30,502 nucleotides of DNA, from the IMG/VR virus record IMGVR_UViG_3300009419_000059, positions 1 through 30,502 of that record. One strand, written 5' to 3'. The notes beneath the pieces were generated by a model that saw only the letters and a program-made list of their open reading frames with translations, had not been told where the DNA came from and ran no database searches. Both the position numbers and the translations under genes were made by a program. Position 1 is the first letter of the stretch; every line of letters starts with the position of its first letter. Below are positions 12,215 through 20,203 of this stretch, piece after piece. Source of the DNA: a virus.

Positions 12215-12915
12215 AAACATTAGAAGATGATGAATTTGATTTTTTAGAAAAATCAATTGCTTGGCGTAAACGACAAATAGGAAACAAAATGATTGAAATG
12301 ATTGAACAACGCTCAGACGCATGGTTTGAGGCTCGCATTGGCAAAGTCACCGCATCCCGTGTGGCTGATGTGCTTGCCAAGACCAAAACGGGTTATTCAA
12401 CAAGCCGTGACAACTACATGGCTCAGTTGGTGTGCGAACGCCTCACGGGTCAAAAAGGCGATAGTTTTAGCAATGCCGCTATGCAACATGGAACTGAAAC
12501 AGAGCCGCTTGCCCGTATATCGTATGAAGTCGCTCAAAACGTCTTGGTTGATGAAGTGGGGTTTGTCCCCCATCCATCCATCATCATGGCGGGCGCTTCC
12601 CCTGATGGCCTAGTTGGTGACGATGGCCTGTTAGAAATCAAATGCCCAAACACAGCCACGCACATTGAAACTTTGCTTAGTCAGACTGTGCCAGGCAAAT
12701 ACAACACCCAGATGCAATTCCAAATGGCTTGCACAGGGCGTAGTTGGTGTGACTTTGTGTCTTTTGACAATCGTCTGCCCGCAGAACTTCAGTTGTTTGT
12801 TAAACGTGTCCCAAGGGACAATATGTATATCAGACTAATGGAAGAAGAAATTGTCAAATTCTTGAATGAACTTGACATCAAAATTGCTCAACTTATGGAA
12901 ATTAAAAATGTCTAA
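12211..12915 (+). CDS. YqaJ/lambda-exonuclease-family nuclease
   Basis: The enzyme resects double-strand ends to give single strands for the ERF protein. Motifs numbered from ATG 12211 are EQRSDAWFEARIGKVTASR (32-50), HGTETEPLAR (93-102), and the metal-binding core D132 (ASPDGLVG), E142-x-K144 (LLEIKCP), followed by QMQFQMACTGR. Length 234 is usual. Start: ATG 12211 overlaps the erf stop but has no ribosome site. ATG 12289 (MIEMIEQ) has AGGAAAC upstream and matches the usual N-terminus. The 26 extra residues (MKTLEDDEFDFLEKSIAWRK...) look coding and may be a small ancestral gene fused in frame. Confidence 0.9.
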   Translation: MKTLEDDEFDFLEKSIAWRKRQIGNKMIEMIEQRSDAWFEARIGKVTASRVADVLAKTKTGYSTSRDNYMAQLVCERLTGQKGDSFSNAAMQHGTETEPLARISYEVAQNVLVDEVGFVPHPSIIMAGASPDGLVGDDGLLEIKCPNTATHIETLLSQTVPGKYNTQMQFQMACTGRSWCDFVSFDNRLPAELQLFVKRVPRDNMYIRLMEEEIVKFLNELDIKIAQLMEIKNV

Positions 12916-13141
12916 ACTTTACGAAATTACCGTTGTTTCAGGTAAATACAAAAACAAAGATGGTGTGGAAAAATCACGTTATCAAAACATTGGGTCTGTT
13001 ATTGAAACTAAAAACGGGCCAATGCTCAAACTGGACAACATCCCTTTGATGGATGGCGGCTGGAACGGTTGGGCATACATGAACGCACCCAAGCCTAAAG
13101 AAGACCAAGGCTTTCCAAAGGACGATGACATCGATTTTTAA
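12908..13141 (+). CDS. SSB-like protein with acidic C-terminal tip
   Basis: The 77-residue product MSKLYEITVVSGKYKNKDGV... contains beta-strands (SRYQNIGSVIETKNGPMLKL) and a WNGWAYMNAPK segment, and ends in DDDIDF. That tail matches the DDDIPF tip of bacterial SSB, which docks partner proteins. Phage proteins of this size with such a tail lie beside erf and exonuclease genes and are thought to coat single strands. The gene follows the exonuclease with an 8-base overlap. I cannot show the OB-fold by eye. I chose ATG 12908 with GGAAATT upstream. Confidence 0.72.
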   Translation: MSKLYEITVVSGKYKNKDGVEKSRYQNIGSVIETKNGPMLKLDNIPLMDGGWNGWAYMNAPKPKEDQGFPKDDDIDF

Positions 13142-13147
13142 GTTTAC

Positions 13148-13201
13148 GGGGGGAAAGCTGCGTAAAGACTTTAAGCCTTGCGGACGAACAGTGATCCCCC
13201 C
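13148..13201 (+). other. Long-range G6/C6 pairing in the leader before a wHTH gene
   Basis: GGGGGG (13148-13153) and CCCCCC (13196-13201) could close a 42-base loop that contains TAAAG-A-CTTTA. The next ATG is at 13220 with AAGGAAACATC. The opening AGTTTACGGGG resembles the AATTTACGGGG at 10210-10220, before another early gene. An RNA control element is possible. Folding was judged by eye. Confidence 0.35.
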
Positions 13202-13219
13202 ACCCAACAAGGAAACATC

Positions 13220-13546
13220 ATGGACTATAAAGAAACATTTAAACGCATTTTTGCCATGCCCGAATTCCCAAGAGTTCGTGCGAATGATCCCCTCACATCG
13301 TTTGAGGCGGCAGAGTCGATCAAAGATGTTGCACCGCAACACCACCAAGTTATTTTTGATTGCCTCAAGTTTTACGGGCCGTTGGGCAAAGACGGGATTT
13401 CAGCTTTGACAATGCTAGACGGCAACCAAGTCGCTAGGCGGCTCAATGAAATGAAATTGATTGGGCTTATCCAGTTAACGGGCAACACAGTTAAATCCAA
13501 TTCAGGCAGAAATGAAAGAGAATGGCAATGTATCCAATCGAATTAG
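13220..13546 (+). CDS. Winged-helix-like phage protein
   Basis: A 108-residue protein. RANDPLTSFEAAESI is followed by an I..CLKFYGPLGKDGI helix, then LDGNQVARRLNEMKLIGLI and a wing (GNTVKSNSGRNEREW). This PLTS..AA.SI ... QV.RRL.E....GLI ... SGR.E..W pattern marks a frequent phage winged-helix family, probably DNA-binding. It may regulate the early-late switch or assist recombination, but its targets are unknown. AAGGAAACATC precedes ATG 13220. The frame is open upstream to 13178 but without a ribosome site. The 3' end overlaps the next gene by 19 bases. Confidence 0.75.
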   Translation: MDYKETFKRIFAMPEFPRVRANDPLTSFEAAESIKDVAPQHHQVIFDCLKFYGPLGKDGISALTMLDGNQVARRLNEMKLIGLIQLTGNTVKSNSGRNEREWQCIQSN

Positions 13547-13698
13547 GCGGCAATCAACCAGTTCACAGATTACGAACTTGTAATAAATGCACTGTAACCA
13601 AGCCGCCAGAGGGCGGAATTGATATGGGGCATAAGTGGATTTGTCAAACTTGTTGGATTAACAGGGGCAGAAAAGATGCTAAGAACTTGGATAAATGA
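13528..13698 (+). CDS. Small zinc-finger protein, 56 aa
   Basis: MYPIELGGNQPVHRLRTCNK then a CxxC (C18, C21), PPEGGIDMGHKW and a second CxxC (CQTCW, C39 and C42), with a basic tail (INRGRKDAKNLDK). Two CxxC knuckles of this spacing form a zinc ribbon. Short phage proteins with the PPEGG...W.C..CW layout are common with unknown roles. It is too short for routine gene calling. AGAG lies 7 bases before the ATG. An in-frame ATG at 13522 is an alternative start. It overlaps both neighbours by about 20 bases. Confidence 0.72.
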   Translation: MYPIELGGNQPVHRLRTCNKCTVTKPPEGGIDMGHKWICQTCWINRGRKDAKNLDK

Positions 13699-13876
13699 TG
13701 AAGAATTTATAGATCGGCCTATCCCAAAGCCAATCAGACAGATTTTTCAAGAAACCATTGATGTGTTAGAGCTTGAACTGGACTCATCTCTTGACGATAA
13801 AGAATGGGATAACATGGTAGACAAGAAGTTATATCTCCAACTCAAACTGAAGAAGATATTAGATGACCAAGGATGA
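13676..13876 (+). CDS. Small acidic unknown protein, 66 aa
   Basis: Unrecognised. MLRTWINDEEFIDRPIPKPI is followed by an acidic helix (FQETIDVLELELDSSLDDKE) and a lysine/leucine helix. AGGGGCAG precedes ATG 13676. The frame is open from a TTG at 13619 but that part overlaps the zinc-finger gene. It overlaps the next gene by 14 bases. Confidence 0.62.
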   Translation: MLRTWINDEEFIDRPIPKPIRQIFQETIDVLELELDSSLDDKEWDNMVDKKLYLQLKLKKILDDQG

Positions 13877-14057
13877 TCTAGTTAACTTGCTACGCATCAC
13901 AGGTGCTCAGGAGACCGCCATAGACGTTGTATGCGCTGCTTACGATGCGGGCTGGAACGATGCCCTTGATGACTATGCAAAACGCATAGCGGTGCTTCCT
14001 TTTGGCAAGGACACAATTGGCAGCTTTGGCTGTTTTATTAAAGACGCTAAGAAATAA
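13863..14057 (+). CDS. Small unknown protein, 64 aa, last of the rightward operon
   Basis: Unrecognised. MTKDDLVNLLRITGAQETAI then DAGWNDALDDYAKRIAVLP and a glycine-rich end. Short phage proteins with the AYD.GWNDALD pattern are frequent and uncharacterised. No strong ribosome site is present, so coupling to the overlapping upstream gene is likely. Its last 11 bases are antisense to the end of the endolysin gene, and no terminator is visible between the two converging operons. Confidence 0.65.
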   Translation: MTKDDLVNLLRITGAQETAIDVVCAAYDAGWNDALDDYAKRIAVLPFGKDTIGSFGCFIKDAKK

Positions 14058-14490
14058 GATTGCACTCGGCTTGTCTGCGTTTGGTTAATCCTGACAAGAC
14101 TTTGCCACCGCCTTTATTCCACAGCATCAATTGCTCTTTAGCCCCGTCCCAATCCTGTGCGTTGATTTTGCGTTTAAGGGTTGAAGTTTGGAGTCGGCCT
14201 GTCCCCAAGTTGTAGCAGAAATCCACGATGGCGTTGCACTTGCGCTCATCTGTTAGAAGTATGGGGCAGTTCCTCAGAACGCCAGGCAAGTAAGTATGCT
14301 CAAGTTCCACCATAAGCAGCGCCCGTGCCGTTGGCTCATCCATCGGAGCGTCTTCCAAAGTCACCTTGCGTTTATCTGCGTAGTACGTAGAACCATAGCC
14401 AATCGTAGCCACGCCAGCCGGACAAAGGTACGGCTTGGCGCGGTAGCCCTCAAACTGACGGCACAGGCTAGCGGCTAACTCTAAGTTCAT
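14047..14490 (-). CDS. Endolysin, GH24 lysozyme, E-C-T type
   Basis: The enzyme cleaves the glycan strands of peptidoglycan to release progeny. The 147-residue protein has catalytic E14 (RQFEGYR), C23 (YLCPAGV) and T29 (ATIGYGS), the E-8-C-5-T spacing of P22-type endolysins in which Asp of T4 lysozyme is replaced by Cys. Later come DFCYNLGTG and SGLTKRRQAECNL, typical of GH24. There is no signal peptide or SAR helix, so export depends on a holin. It is coupled to the 46-residue gene (ATGA) and is last in the late operon. Confidence 0.95.
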   Translation of the reverse strand: MNLELAASLCRQFEGYRAKPYLCPAGVATIGYGSTYYADKRKVTLEDAPMDEPTARALLMVELEHTYLPGVLRNCPILLTDERKCNAIVDFCYNLGTGRLQTSTLKRKINAQDWDGAKEQLMLWNKGGGKVLSGLTKRRQAECNLIS

Positions 14491-14627
14491 TGCTCTTCTT
14501 CTAGCGCGTCTTTAATGGCGGTGATGGCTTCTACTGCCCATTGTTGATATTCGTAGTCCATTGCTGAAACATGAGCTATTCGTTGTAACGCCTCCAATGC
14601 AAGGCGTAATGCTTCGTCTCTAGTCAT
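14487..14627 (-). CDS. Small helical protein in the lysis cassette, 46 aa
   Basis: MTRDEALRLALEALQRIAHV is followed by YEYQQWAVEAITAIKDALEE. It is an amphipathic helical protein with no membrane segment. AGAGGTATTTAA precedes the ATG, which directly abuts the holin stop, and the stop overlaps the endolysin ATG by 4 bases. Similar small proteins accompany phage late genes. Function is unknown. It is too short for standard thresholds, but both couplings and the ribosome site support it. Confidence 0.72.
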   Translation of the reverse strand: MTRDEALRLALEALQRIAHVSAMDYEYQQWAVEAITAIKDALEEEQ

Positions 14628-15122
14628 TTAAATACCTCTTTGCTTCAAGGTGCGGTCAAGGAACCAATAGTTAATTGTCCCAGACAACAGGGCTGAGAAG
14701 TCAGGTGTCATCATGGTTTTAAACACTTCTACGGCTGGCGCACCTGCAAGCCATGCGTTCCATGCAAACCACACATGGATGAACGACCAGACAAATAGCA
14801 CCCAGTAAGTTACGACTGGACGCACAGAAGCTGACAAACTAGCAACCCAACCGCCTGCGGCTTTGACCATCTCGGCTTGCTGAACGATAGCGTTGTTAAA
14901 CGCATCCATAACACCTACGTCAATAGCGGCTTCTCTTTGAGCGCCAATCTCAGCCAGTTTTTGCTGACCACGTTGGGCTTCCAAGTCGCATTGGAACTTG
15001 AACATATTTAGTTCGTGCTGACGCTCGTTCTTTTTGTCCAACCATTTCAGGACTTCAGGGGCCATCCTAAAAATGCCACCAAAAATAGAACCCAACAATC
15101 CACCGCTTAAAATTTCAAACAT
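14628..15122 (-). CDS. Holin-like membrane protein
   Basis: The 164-residue protein has an N-terminal glycine-rich hydrophobic helix (GGLLGSIFGGIFRMAPEVL), a charged cytoplasmic region with QHELNMFKFQCDLEAQR, then SVRPVVTYWVLFVWSFIHVW as a second helix and a C-terminal LLSGTINYWFLDRTLKQRG. This is a recurrent phage holin family pattern with the LSASVRP..TYW motif. Holins open the inner membrane at lysis time so that the endolysin reaches the wall. I chose ATG 15122 because GGAGGATTGATC precedes it, rather than a TTG at 15128. Location just upstream of the endolysin supports the call. Confidence 0.78.
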   Translation of the reverse strand: MFEILSGGLLGSIFGGIFRMAPEVLKWLDKKNERQHELNMFKFQCDLEAQRGQQKLAEIGAQREAAIDVGVMDAFNNAIVQQAEMVKAAGGWVASLSASVRPVVTYWVLFVWSFIHVWFAWNAWLAGAPAVEVFKTMMTPDFSALLSGTINYWFLDRTLKQRGI

Positions 15123-15124
15123 GA

Positions 15125-15853
15125 TCAATCCTCCGACATATCAGTTGCAGCTAAGTTAATGCGGGTCTTTAATGCCGCAATATCCTCTGGCTTATTTTTA
15201 AATCCAATAGCTACATATCCCGCAAACTTACCCATATCGGGGGGGATAGAGCCACGACACATGAACTTTACACCTTGTTTAGCACCCCATTCGCCCACCT
15301 TGCTTGACGGGTTAAATTCCTCACACATGACCTCACCATTAAGCATTGCAACCATTGCACCATTACGGTCTGCGCTTGCGTTAAACAATGAAGTAAGAGA
15401 GCCTTCAATAGCTTTTTCCCGTGAGCCATCAGCATTTAAGGCCAAAACCGTTGTGCGGCTGTTGGTTGATAAATTAGCTTTGTGAACCAAAAGAACAATT
15501 CCATCCACATCTTTAAGCAAACTACGGGCAGGGGAAAGTAAGTTTTCCTGTTTAGCCAACTGAGGCATTTTGTCCTGAGTGGTAATTGCATGAAGAATGA
15601 CTTGGCGGGAGTCCCAAGCAAAGTAACCAGCAAACGCTAAAAACGACAACAGAATCACTGTAAACAGTTTAAAAGGGTTATCTACCCACTCAATTAGGCC
15701 AATCACTTTGCCAAGGGTGCTATCGTCTTTTTTGGCCTCTGGCTTGGAGGCAGAGGGCGCTGCCACAGACACATTGATTGTCTGTTCTGCTTTAGGTTTA
15801 GGCGATCTGCGCTTAACTGGCGCTACCTTGGCTGGAGGCTTTTTTGTAACCAT
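15125..15853 (-). CDS. Single-pass membrane protein, unknown
   Basis: The 242-residue protein has a basic, proline-rich cytoplasmic N-terminus (KKPPAKVAPVKRRSPKPK), an amphipathic segment VIGLIEWVDNPFKLF, a transmembrane helix (TVILLSFLAFAGYFAW, about residues 64-79), then a soluble domain with strands such as DGIVLLVHKANL. The outside domain resembles small ligand-binding or GAF-like folds, but that is a guess. It starts one base after the upstream stop (TAATG) and ends next to the holin start. A role in lysis control is suggested only by position. Confidence 0.7.
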   Translation of the reverse strand: MVTKKPPAKVAPVKRRSPKPKAEQTINVSVAAPSASKPEAKKDDSTLGKVIGLIEWVDNPFKLFTVILLSFLAFAGYFAWDSRQVILHAITTQDKMPQLAKQENLLSPARSLLKDVDGIVLLVHKANLSTNSRTTVLALNADGSREKAIEGSLTSLFNASADRNGAMVAMLNGEVMCEEFNPSSKVGEWGAKQGVKFMCRGSIPPDMGKFAGYVAIGFKNKPEDIAALKTRINLAATDMSED

Positions 15854-16092
15854 TATGCGTATATGTCCAATTTACGGTTGGTAAATATCTCTAAGTTAAG
15901 TTGATTTCTTTCTGCTTTTTTAACGTACAACTCAAATTCAAGATCATCAATTTTGTTCTTCACCTTTTTCATTTTTAGCGCTTGTTTGTATTCTTCTTCA
16001 AGACGTTCTGTTCTACGTTCAAGAGCATCTGTTTTAGTCGGGTAGTCGGCTACCCCAAGCATGGGATACCATTTGTGGATGGGCGGGATCAT
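15853..16092 (-). CDS. Coiled-coil small protein, 79 aa
   Basis: Unrecognised. After MIPPIHKWYPMLGVADYPTK comes a long charged coiled coil (ERLEEEYKQALKMKKVKNKI, DDLEFELYVKKAERNQL). No membrane segment or signal is seen. It is coupled by ATGA to the upstream gene and by TAATG to the downstream one. It may be a structural partner of the adjacent membrane proteins. Confidence 0.7.
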   Translation of the reverse strand: MIPPIHKWYPMLGVADYPTKTDALERRTERLEEEYKQALKMKKVKNKIDDLEFELYVKKAERNQLNLEIFTNRKLDIYA

Positions 16093-16376
16093 TTCTTTTC
16101 ACGCTCAAGAGCCTCTTTGTATCCGTGAACAACTTTGTTACGCAACCAAGTGGAATCGGAAGCACCCGCCCACTCGGACAAGTTGTTCCAAATGACAATG
16201 TAATCCGTTGACTTGCAATGTTGGGCGTTCTGATTTAGCCATGCCATCATCTCCTTATGTCGCTGTGTAGGATCGTGCGTTGTATAGCCAATCCCATAGA
16301 ACTCTCTAACGTGACAGCCATTCTTGGCTACTGCACCAACTAGCGCAAGCAACAAAAGAAGAATGAGCCAACGCAT
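16089..16376 (-). CDS. Exported or membrane-anchored small protein, 95 aa
   Basis: From ATG 16376 the protein starts MRWLILLLLLALVGAVAKNG, a signal peptide or anchor, followed by a soluble part with CHVREFYGIGYTTHDPTQRH and two Trp-rich helices. There is no lipobox. A longer frame back to 16484 overlaps the previous gene in another frame and is less likely. It lies in the lysis block. I find no convincing Rz/Rz1 pattern, so a spanin role is unproven. Confidence 0.65.
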   Translation of the reverse strand: MRWLILLLLLALVGAVAKNGCHVREFYGIGYTTHDPTQRHKEMMAWLNQNAQHCKSTDYIVIWNNLSEWAGASDSTWLRNKVVHGYKEALEREKK

Positions 16377-16380
16377 CCAT

Positions 16381-16584
16381 TTACTTTGACCAATAGTGTG
16401 AAATGTAACCAAAGATTGAGGAAACGCCTGACACCAATGCCATGCCCATCCAAAAACCACCACGACCCTTGTTAGCCAAAGCAATGAGGATTTCCATGTT
16501 GGCTTCTAGCTTGTCGATCTTTGCTTCCATAGATTCAACTTTTTGCCACAAAACGCCATATTTGACCAAATCAATATCAGACAT
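16381..16584 (-). CDS. Small coiled-coil plus TM protein, 67 aa
   Basis: MSDIDLVKYGVLWQKVESME leads into a coiled coil (AKIDKLEANMEILIALANKG) and a C-terminal membrane helix (FWMGMALVSGVSSIFGYI). Phage proteins of this plan near lysis genes are often annotated as holin-like or accessory lysis proteins. The start shares a base with the upstream stop (TAATG) and GGGGAAAT provides the ribosome site. Confidence 0.72.
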   Translation of the reverse strand: MSDIDLVKYGVLWQKVESMEAKIDKLEANMEILIALANKGRGGFWMGMALVSGVSSIFGYISHYWSK

Positions 16585-18794
16585 TATTTCCCCAAATCTT
16601 GAAGTTTGTTTTTGCCAGTTTGCTTAGTGCCAGCACCAGTTTCAAGCGCTTTTTTGGTTTCTGCTTCTGCGGCTCGTCTTGCTCTCATTTCCATGACAGA
16701 AGTTCCAAGTTGCAAGCCTGGCACAGCTACGTTCAAACCTTTTTCAACGCCCATAGAAACGCCTTTAGCGGCTTTTTCAGCAAGTGATCCAACCAATGTA
16801 TTGGAGTTGTTCACAAACGCACCACGGGGTTGTGCTTGGGTATAACGGGCAACATTCCCTAAAGTCTTAAGTTGAGATGCCGCTTCTTGATTAAAAATGG
16901 CATTTACATTTTGAACATCGTCTAATTTTTTGAGGGCCTTGTTGTAACCCGCTTGGCTGAAATTGCCATTGCCATCAATAATGCCTGATTTTTCTGTAAG
17001 CCAGTTGATAGTTCCAGCAGCCATGTGTTGATGGGCGGGTGAGTCTCTACCCAAATGCTCAACCATTGTGTTGATGTTCTTATTTACGCCATTGACCACA
17101 AACTTGTCAATAAACTTGTCTGCGGGTACAGAATCATCCACAGCCGCTTTCATGGCAGGGTCTTTTTCAAGCATTTGGAATCTTGCTCTAGCAGATGCCC
17201 TAGCTTTGTCAGCCAATGGTTTCTGTGCTGCCGCTTCTGCTTTAAGTGGTAACTTTTCAAATTCTTCAATCATGTAACCAGCGGCTTTGCGAACACTTCC
17301 ATCAGGATTTGTTCTTGCAATATCACCAAGATTTCGTCTTGCAGACAAATAGTCTTCAAAGGTCATGGAATTGCTTTCAGCCAAACGCTGAAGTTCTTTT
17401 AATTGACCCGCTGGTGCTTCGTTAGACAACAATTCTTTTTTAAGTTTTGTTTCTATATTTTTCAGCAATTGAGGCGCATCAACAGGGAATTGACCACCAG
17501 CCGCATCACGCAAAGCCTGATAGTCTGCGGTAATTCCCTTGTTCAGATTGCTATCAATCTCTTTGTAAGCATCAATAATGCCTTGGCTGTTTTCAATCTT
17601 TTTAGTGCCATAAACATCAGGGGCGGCTTTGTCTCGAATCAAACCAAGATTCTCAACTAACTGACCATTTTGCTCATTAAATCTTTGAGCCAACATGGGG
17701 TCTTTGCCACGCCTATTTTGCTCATTGGATAACTTAACCACATCACCAGTGGCTTGACCTTCTGTCAAACGAACAGGGACGGGCAATGTGTCAGCCTCAA
17801 TGTGCCGTTGCAAAGTTGGAATATTAACTTTATCAACAGGAATTGAAGAAATTGCTTGTTGCAGTTCAGGACTTGCTACAGACAATGCTTGTTTAATTGT
17901 GGTTGCATCGGGAACAACCGCAGCGCCAGCGCTCACCATGCCAGGCTTGGCAATAGGGGCGGCAGTTGGTGCAGTTGGCTGAAGTTCAGCAGCCGCAGCC
18001 TTAAATGTTTTGACAACTTTAGGCGCAACCGCACCACCAGCCATTATTGCGGCATTGATTGCGTTCTCCACATCGGCAACAGGAACACCAAATTTTTGAG
18101 AAATTGATTGTGCGCCTTCACCAATATTCTTGCCAATGTATTCCATGACTTGCGTTGGCAAGGCTTGACGATAAGCCTCAGTCTGAGATAAACCCGTCAT
18201 TCGACCAACAGGTTCGGCAATAGCGCCAGCAACTTTTTGTGAGGATTCTGTGGCTTGTTCAGGCGATAAACCAAACAATCTACCAGCACCATAACCAATA
18301 ACTCCCGCAATAGCAGAAGGGGCGCTTGCGACCACATCAGCCGCAGATGCCAAGAAACCTGGCACTTGTCTACGCATTTCTAAGCCTTGGCCTAAAATGC
18401 TACCAACAAGACCTCTGACTTTTGATGGTTCTTCTTTGGTTTTTTCTTCTGTAACTTGCGGCTTAGTTGGCTCATTAGCCGCAGGGGTTGATTCCCACAA
18501 ATCAGCCAATGTGCCACTTATAGGGGCAGCAGTAGATGCCATTGATGGCGCAGTTAGGGGTGTTGAAACGGGCGCAGTTCGTGCCACTTTGCCACCCATC
18601 TCACGGGTCAAAGCCTCAATGTCTCTTTGCGCTCTAGCATCGCCTTTAGCAAGTCTTTCTTGCGCCTTGGTCATCTCCGATTGGAGAGTATCCATTCGGC
18701 TCTTATCACGCATTGCTTGATCTTGAGATGGAACTTTTGCGCTTTTAACTGGCGCAGGGGCTTCCGTATCCCACAGTTCAGCAAGTGTTGCCAT
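16584..18794 (-). CDS. Large ejection-type virion protein (gp16-like position)
   Basis: The 736-residue protein is alanine- and glutamine-rich, largely helical with hydrophobic stretches (e.g. VPGFLASAADVVASAPSAIA) and matches the size and place of P22 gp16/gp20-type proteins that leave the virion to help DNA cross the envelope. The first 130 residues are low complexity and contain a motif twice: TLAELWDTEAP (3-13) and TLADLWESTPA (about 95-105). The C-terminal half (from about residue 330) is helical without recognisable enzyme motifs. It is coupled to both neighbours by TAATG. The role is inferred from context. Confidence 0.72.
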   Translation of the reverse strand: MATLAELWDTEAPAPVKSAKVPSQDQAMRDKSRMDTLQSEMTKAQERLAKGDARAQRDIEALTREMGGKVARTAPVSTPLTAPSMASTAAPISGTLADLWESTPAANEPTKPQVTEEKTKEEPSKVRGLVGSILGQGLEMRRQVPGFLASAADVVASAPSAIAGVIGYGAGRLFGLSPEQATESSQKVAGAIAEPVGRMTGLSQTEAYRQALPTQVMEYIGKNIGEGAQSISQKFGVPVADVENAINAAIMAGGAVAPKVVKTFKAAAAELQPTAPTAAPIAKPGMVSAGAAVVPDATTIKQALSVASPELQQAISSIPVDKVNIPTLQRHIEADTLPVPVRLTEGQATGDVVKLSNEQNRRGKDPMLAQRFNEQNGQLVENLGLIRDKAAPDVYGTKKIENSQGIIDAYKEIDSNLNKGITADYQALRDAAGGQFPVDAPQLLKNIETKLKKELLSNEAPAGQLKELQRLAESNSMTFEDYLSARRNLGDIARTNPDGSVRKAAGYMIEEFEKLPLKAEAAAQKPLADKARASARARFQMLEKDPAMKAAVDDSVPADKFIDKFVVNGVNKNINTMVEHLGRDSPAHQHMAAGTINWLTEKSGIIDGNGNFSQAGYNKALKKLDDVQNVNAIFNQEAASQLKTLGNVARYTQAQPRGAFVNNSNTLVGSLAEKAAKGVSMGVEKGLNVAVPGLQLGTSVMEMRARRAAEAETKKALETGAGTKQTGKNKLQDLGK

Positions 18795-20200
18795 TATTGA
18801 ATAACCTTCAATTGACGGGCCAAACGAATCTTACGGGTCAATTCTGCTTGTTGCGCTTCAGACATTGAAGCCTTTAATTTTGCAACATCTTCTCTAGTCA
18901 TTTCTTGGAAAATTCTAGGGTCTGCAATCTGATCAAACTGTAACTTGCGTTGACCATATTGCGTTGCATCATTTTGCACAGGAGTTAAATAATTAGCCCT
19001 TGCAATCTTCATGTTTTCAATGCCAATCATTTGATCAGCAATTGCAAGAATGGCTTTTTCGTTCAACTTCTTGTTAGGAGTAGCAATTTCAGCCAAAGCC
19101 CTTGCCGCATCCGTATTGCCACCCGCCAAAGCCAACAAAGCAGAGTTCTTTGCCAATTCTTCGGTGTTGACCTTTTCTTGCTCATAAGCAGGGATGCCAA
19201 CAGCGTTAAGAATACCCGCAGCCAATTCCTTGCGCTGACCGCCAACGCCTGTAAAGGAATCGGGGGCAAACTTCTTAATGTTTTGAAAGATTGCAACACG
19301 ACCAGGCGCTTCTGCGGCATCTCTGACAGTTGTTGCAAAGTCTGTGGAAATGGTTGCACCACCAGCGCCCAAAAGCGCTGTTTGAGCAGGGCCAAGACCT
19401 GTGACCATAGGCTGATTGCCACGCTGAGACATTGGGCCAACCAATTGTGTTTGACCCATTGGGTTAACAATTTGTTGTGTTGGAGGGATTTGTTGTTCAA
19501 ACATAGTACCAGGCAAGATTTGACCAGGCACATAAGGGCCAAACTGACCCGTTTGAACAGTAGCGCCACCAGCCCCTGTATTGATTCCAATACCACTAGG
19601 TTGCATTGCGCCAATTCTTGAACCTTGATCCAAGGTGCTTAATAACTTGTCTTTTAAGAACTGACGAATCCCCGCAGGGTTTGTAGTTGCTTGTTCAAGA
19701 TAAGGCTGTAATAGTTGATCAGCTTTTTCTTTAGGAATACCTAAAGCAGATGCTTGTTCTTCACCATATTTTTTAACAATACCCATCAATTGAGTTGGAT
19801 TAACTGCTTGAGGATTTTGCTCTGAAGCAATAATCAAAGGATTGTTAATCAGGCTTGTAAGGCGACCAGCAACAGCATTGACTTGTTTATTAGCAAAATC
19901 TAACTGTGCGGATTGAGTGCCTGTTTCAGCGGTTTGTGCGCCAGCTTCAGCACTGCGGATGCGGGGCTGTTGAGTTTGAGTGGCAACATTAGCCTCTGCT
20001 TGCGCTCTTGCAACTTCTTCAGGAGTAAGTTGTTGTAATCTTGAAAGTTGTTGTTGTGCAGTTTGCAATTCAACAGGATTAATCTGCTGTGCTTGCTGAT
20101 ATGCCTGTGCGCCACGGGCAATATTTACCATGTCAGCAAGGGATGCGCCTTGAACTGGACGGATTTGCGTTGCAACGGGTTGAATGTTGAAATCAGCCAT
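18794..20200 (-). CDS. Ejection-type virion protein (gp20-like position)
   Basis: The 468-residue protein is glutamine- and alanine-rich with an N-terminal helical region (SLADMVNIARGAQAYQQAQQ) and long Q-rich segments (TAQQQLSRLQQL). The centre is low-complexity Gly/Pro/Gln, the C-terminal third helical (AKLKASMSEAQQAELTRKI). Composition and place just downstream of the gp7/14-like gene fit P22 gp20-type DNA-ejection proteins. No enzyme motif is seen. Its start follows the frame-broken end of the upstream gene. Confidence 0.7.
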   Translation of the reverse strand: MADFNIQPVATQIRPVQGASLADMVNIARGAQAYQQAQQINPVELQTAQQQLSRLQQLTPEEVARAQAEANVATQTQQPRIRSAEAGAQTAETGTQSAQLDFANKQVNAVAGRLTSLINNPLIIASEQNPQAVNPTQLMGIVKKYGEEQASALGIPKEKADQLLQPYLEQATTNPAGIRQFLKDKLLSTLDQGSRIGAMQPSGIGINTGAGGATVQTGQFGPYVPGQILPGTMFEQQIPPTQQIVNPMGQTQLVGPMSQRGNQPMVTGLGPAQTALLGAGGATISTDFATTVRDAAEAPGRVAIFQNIKKFAPDSFTGVGGQRKELAAGILNAVGIPAYEQEKVNTEELAKNSALLALAGGNTDAARALAEIATPNKKLNEKAILAIADQMIGIENMKIARANYLTPVQNDATQYGQRKLQFDQIADPRIFQEMTREDVAKLKASMSEAQQAELTRKIRLARQLKVIQ

Positions 20201-20203
20201 TTT

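Noticed and set aside
14047-16584. Rz/Rz1 spanin pair in the lysis block
   Set aside because: No lipobox and no nested Rz1 frame was found. The 95-residue exported protein has a signal-like start but no coiled-coil spanin pattern.
19031-19621. Long plus-strand open frame (196 codons) inside the 468-residue protein gene
   Set aside because: It is antisense to a well supported gene, has cysteine/arginine-rich unnatural composition and no ribosome site. The overlapping minus-strand 183-codon frame at 19063-19614 is likewise a shadow.
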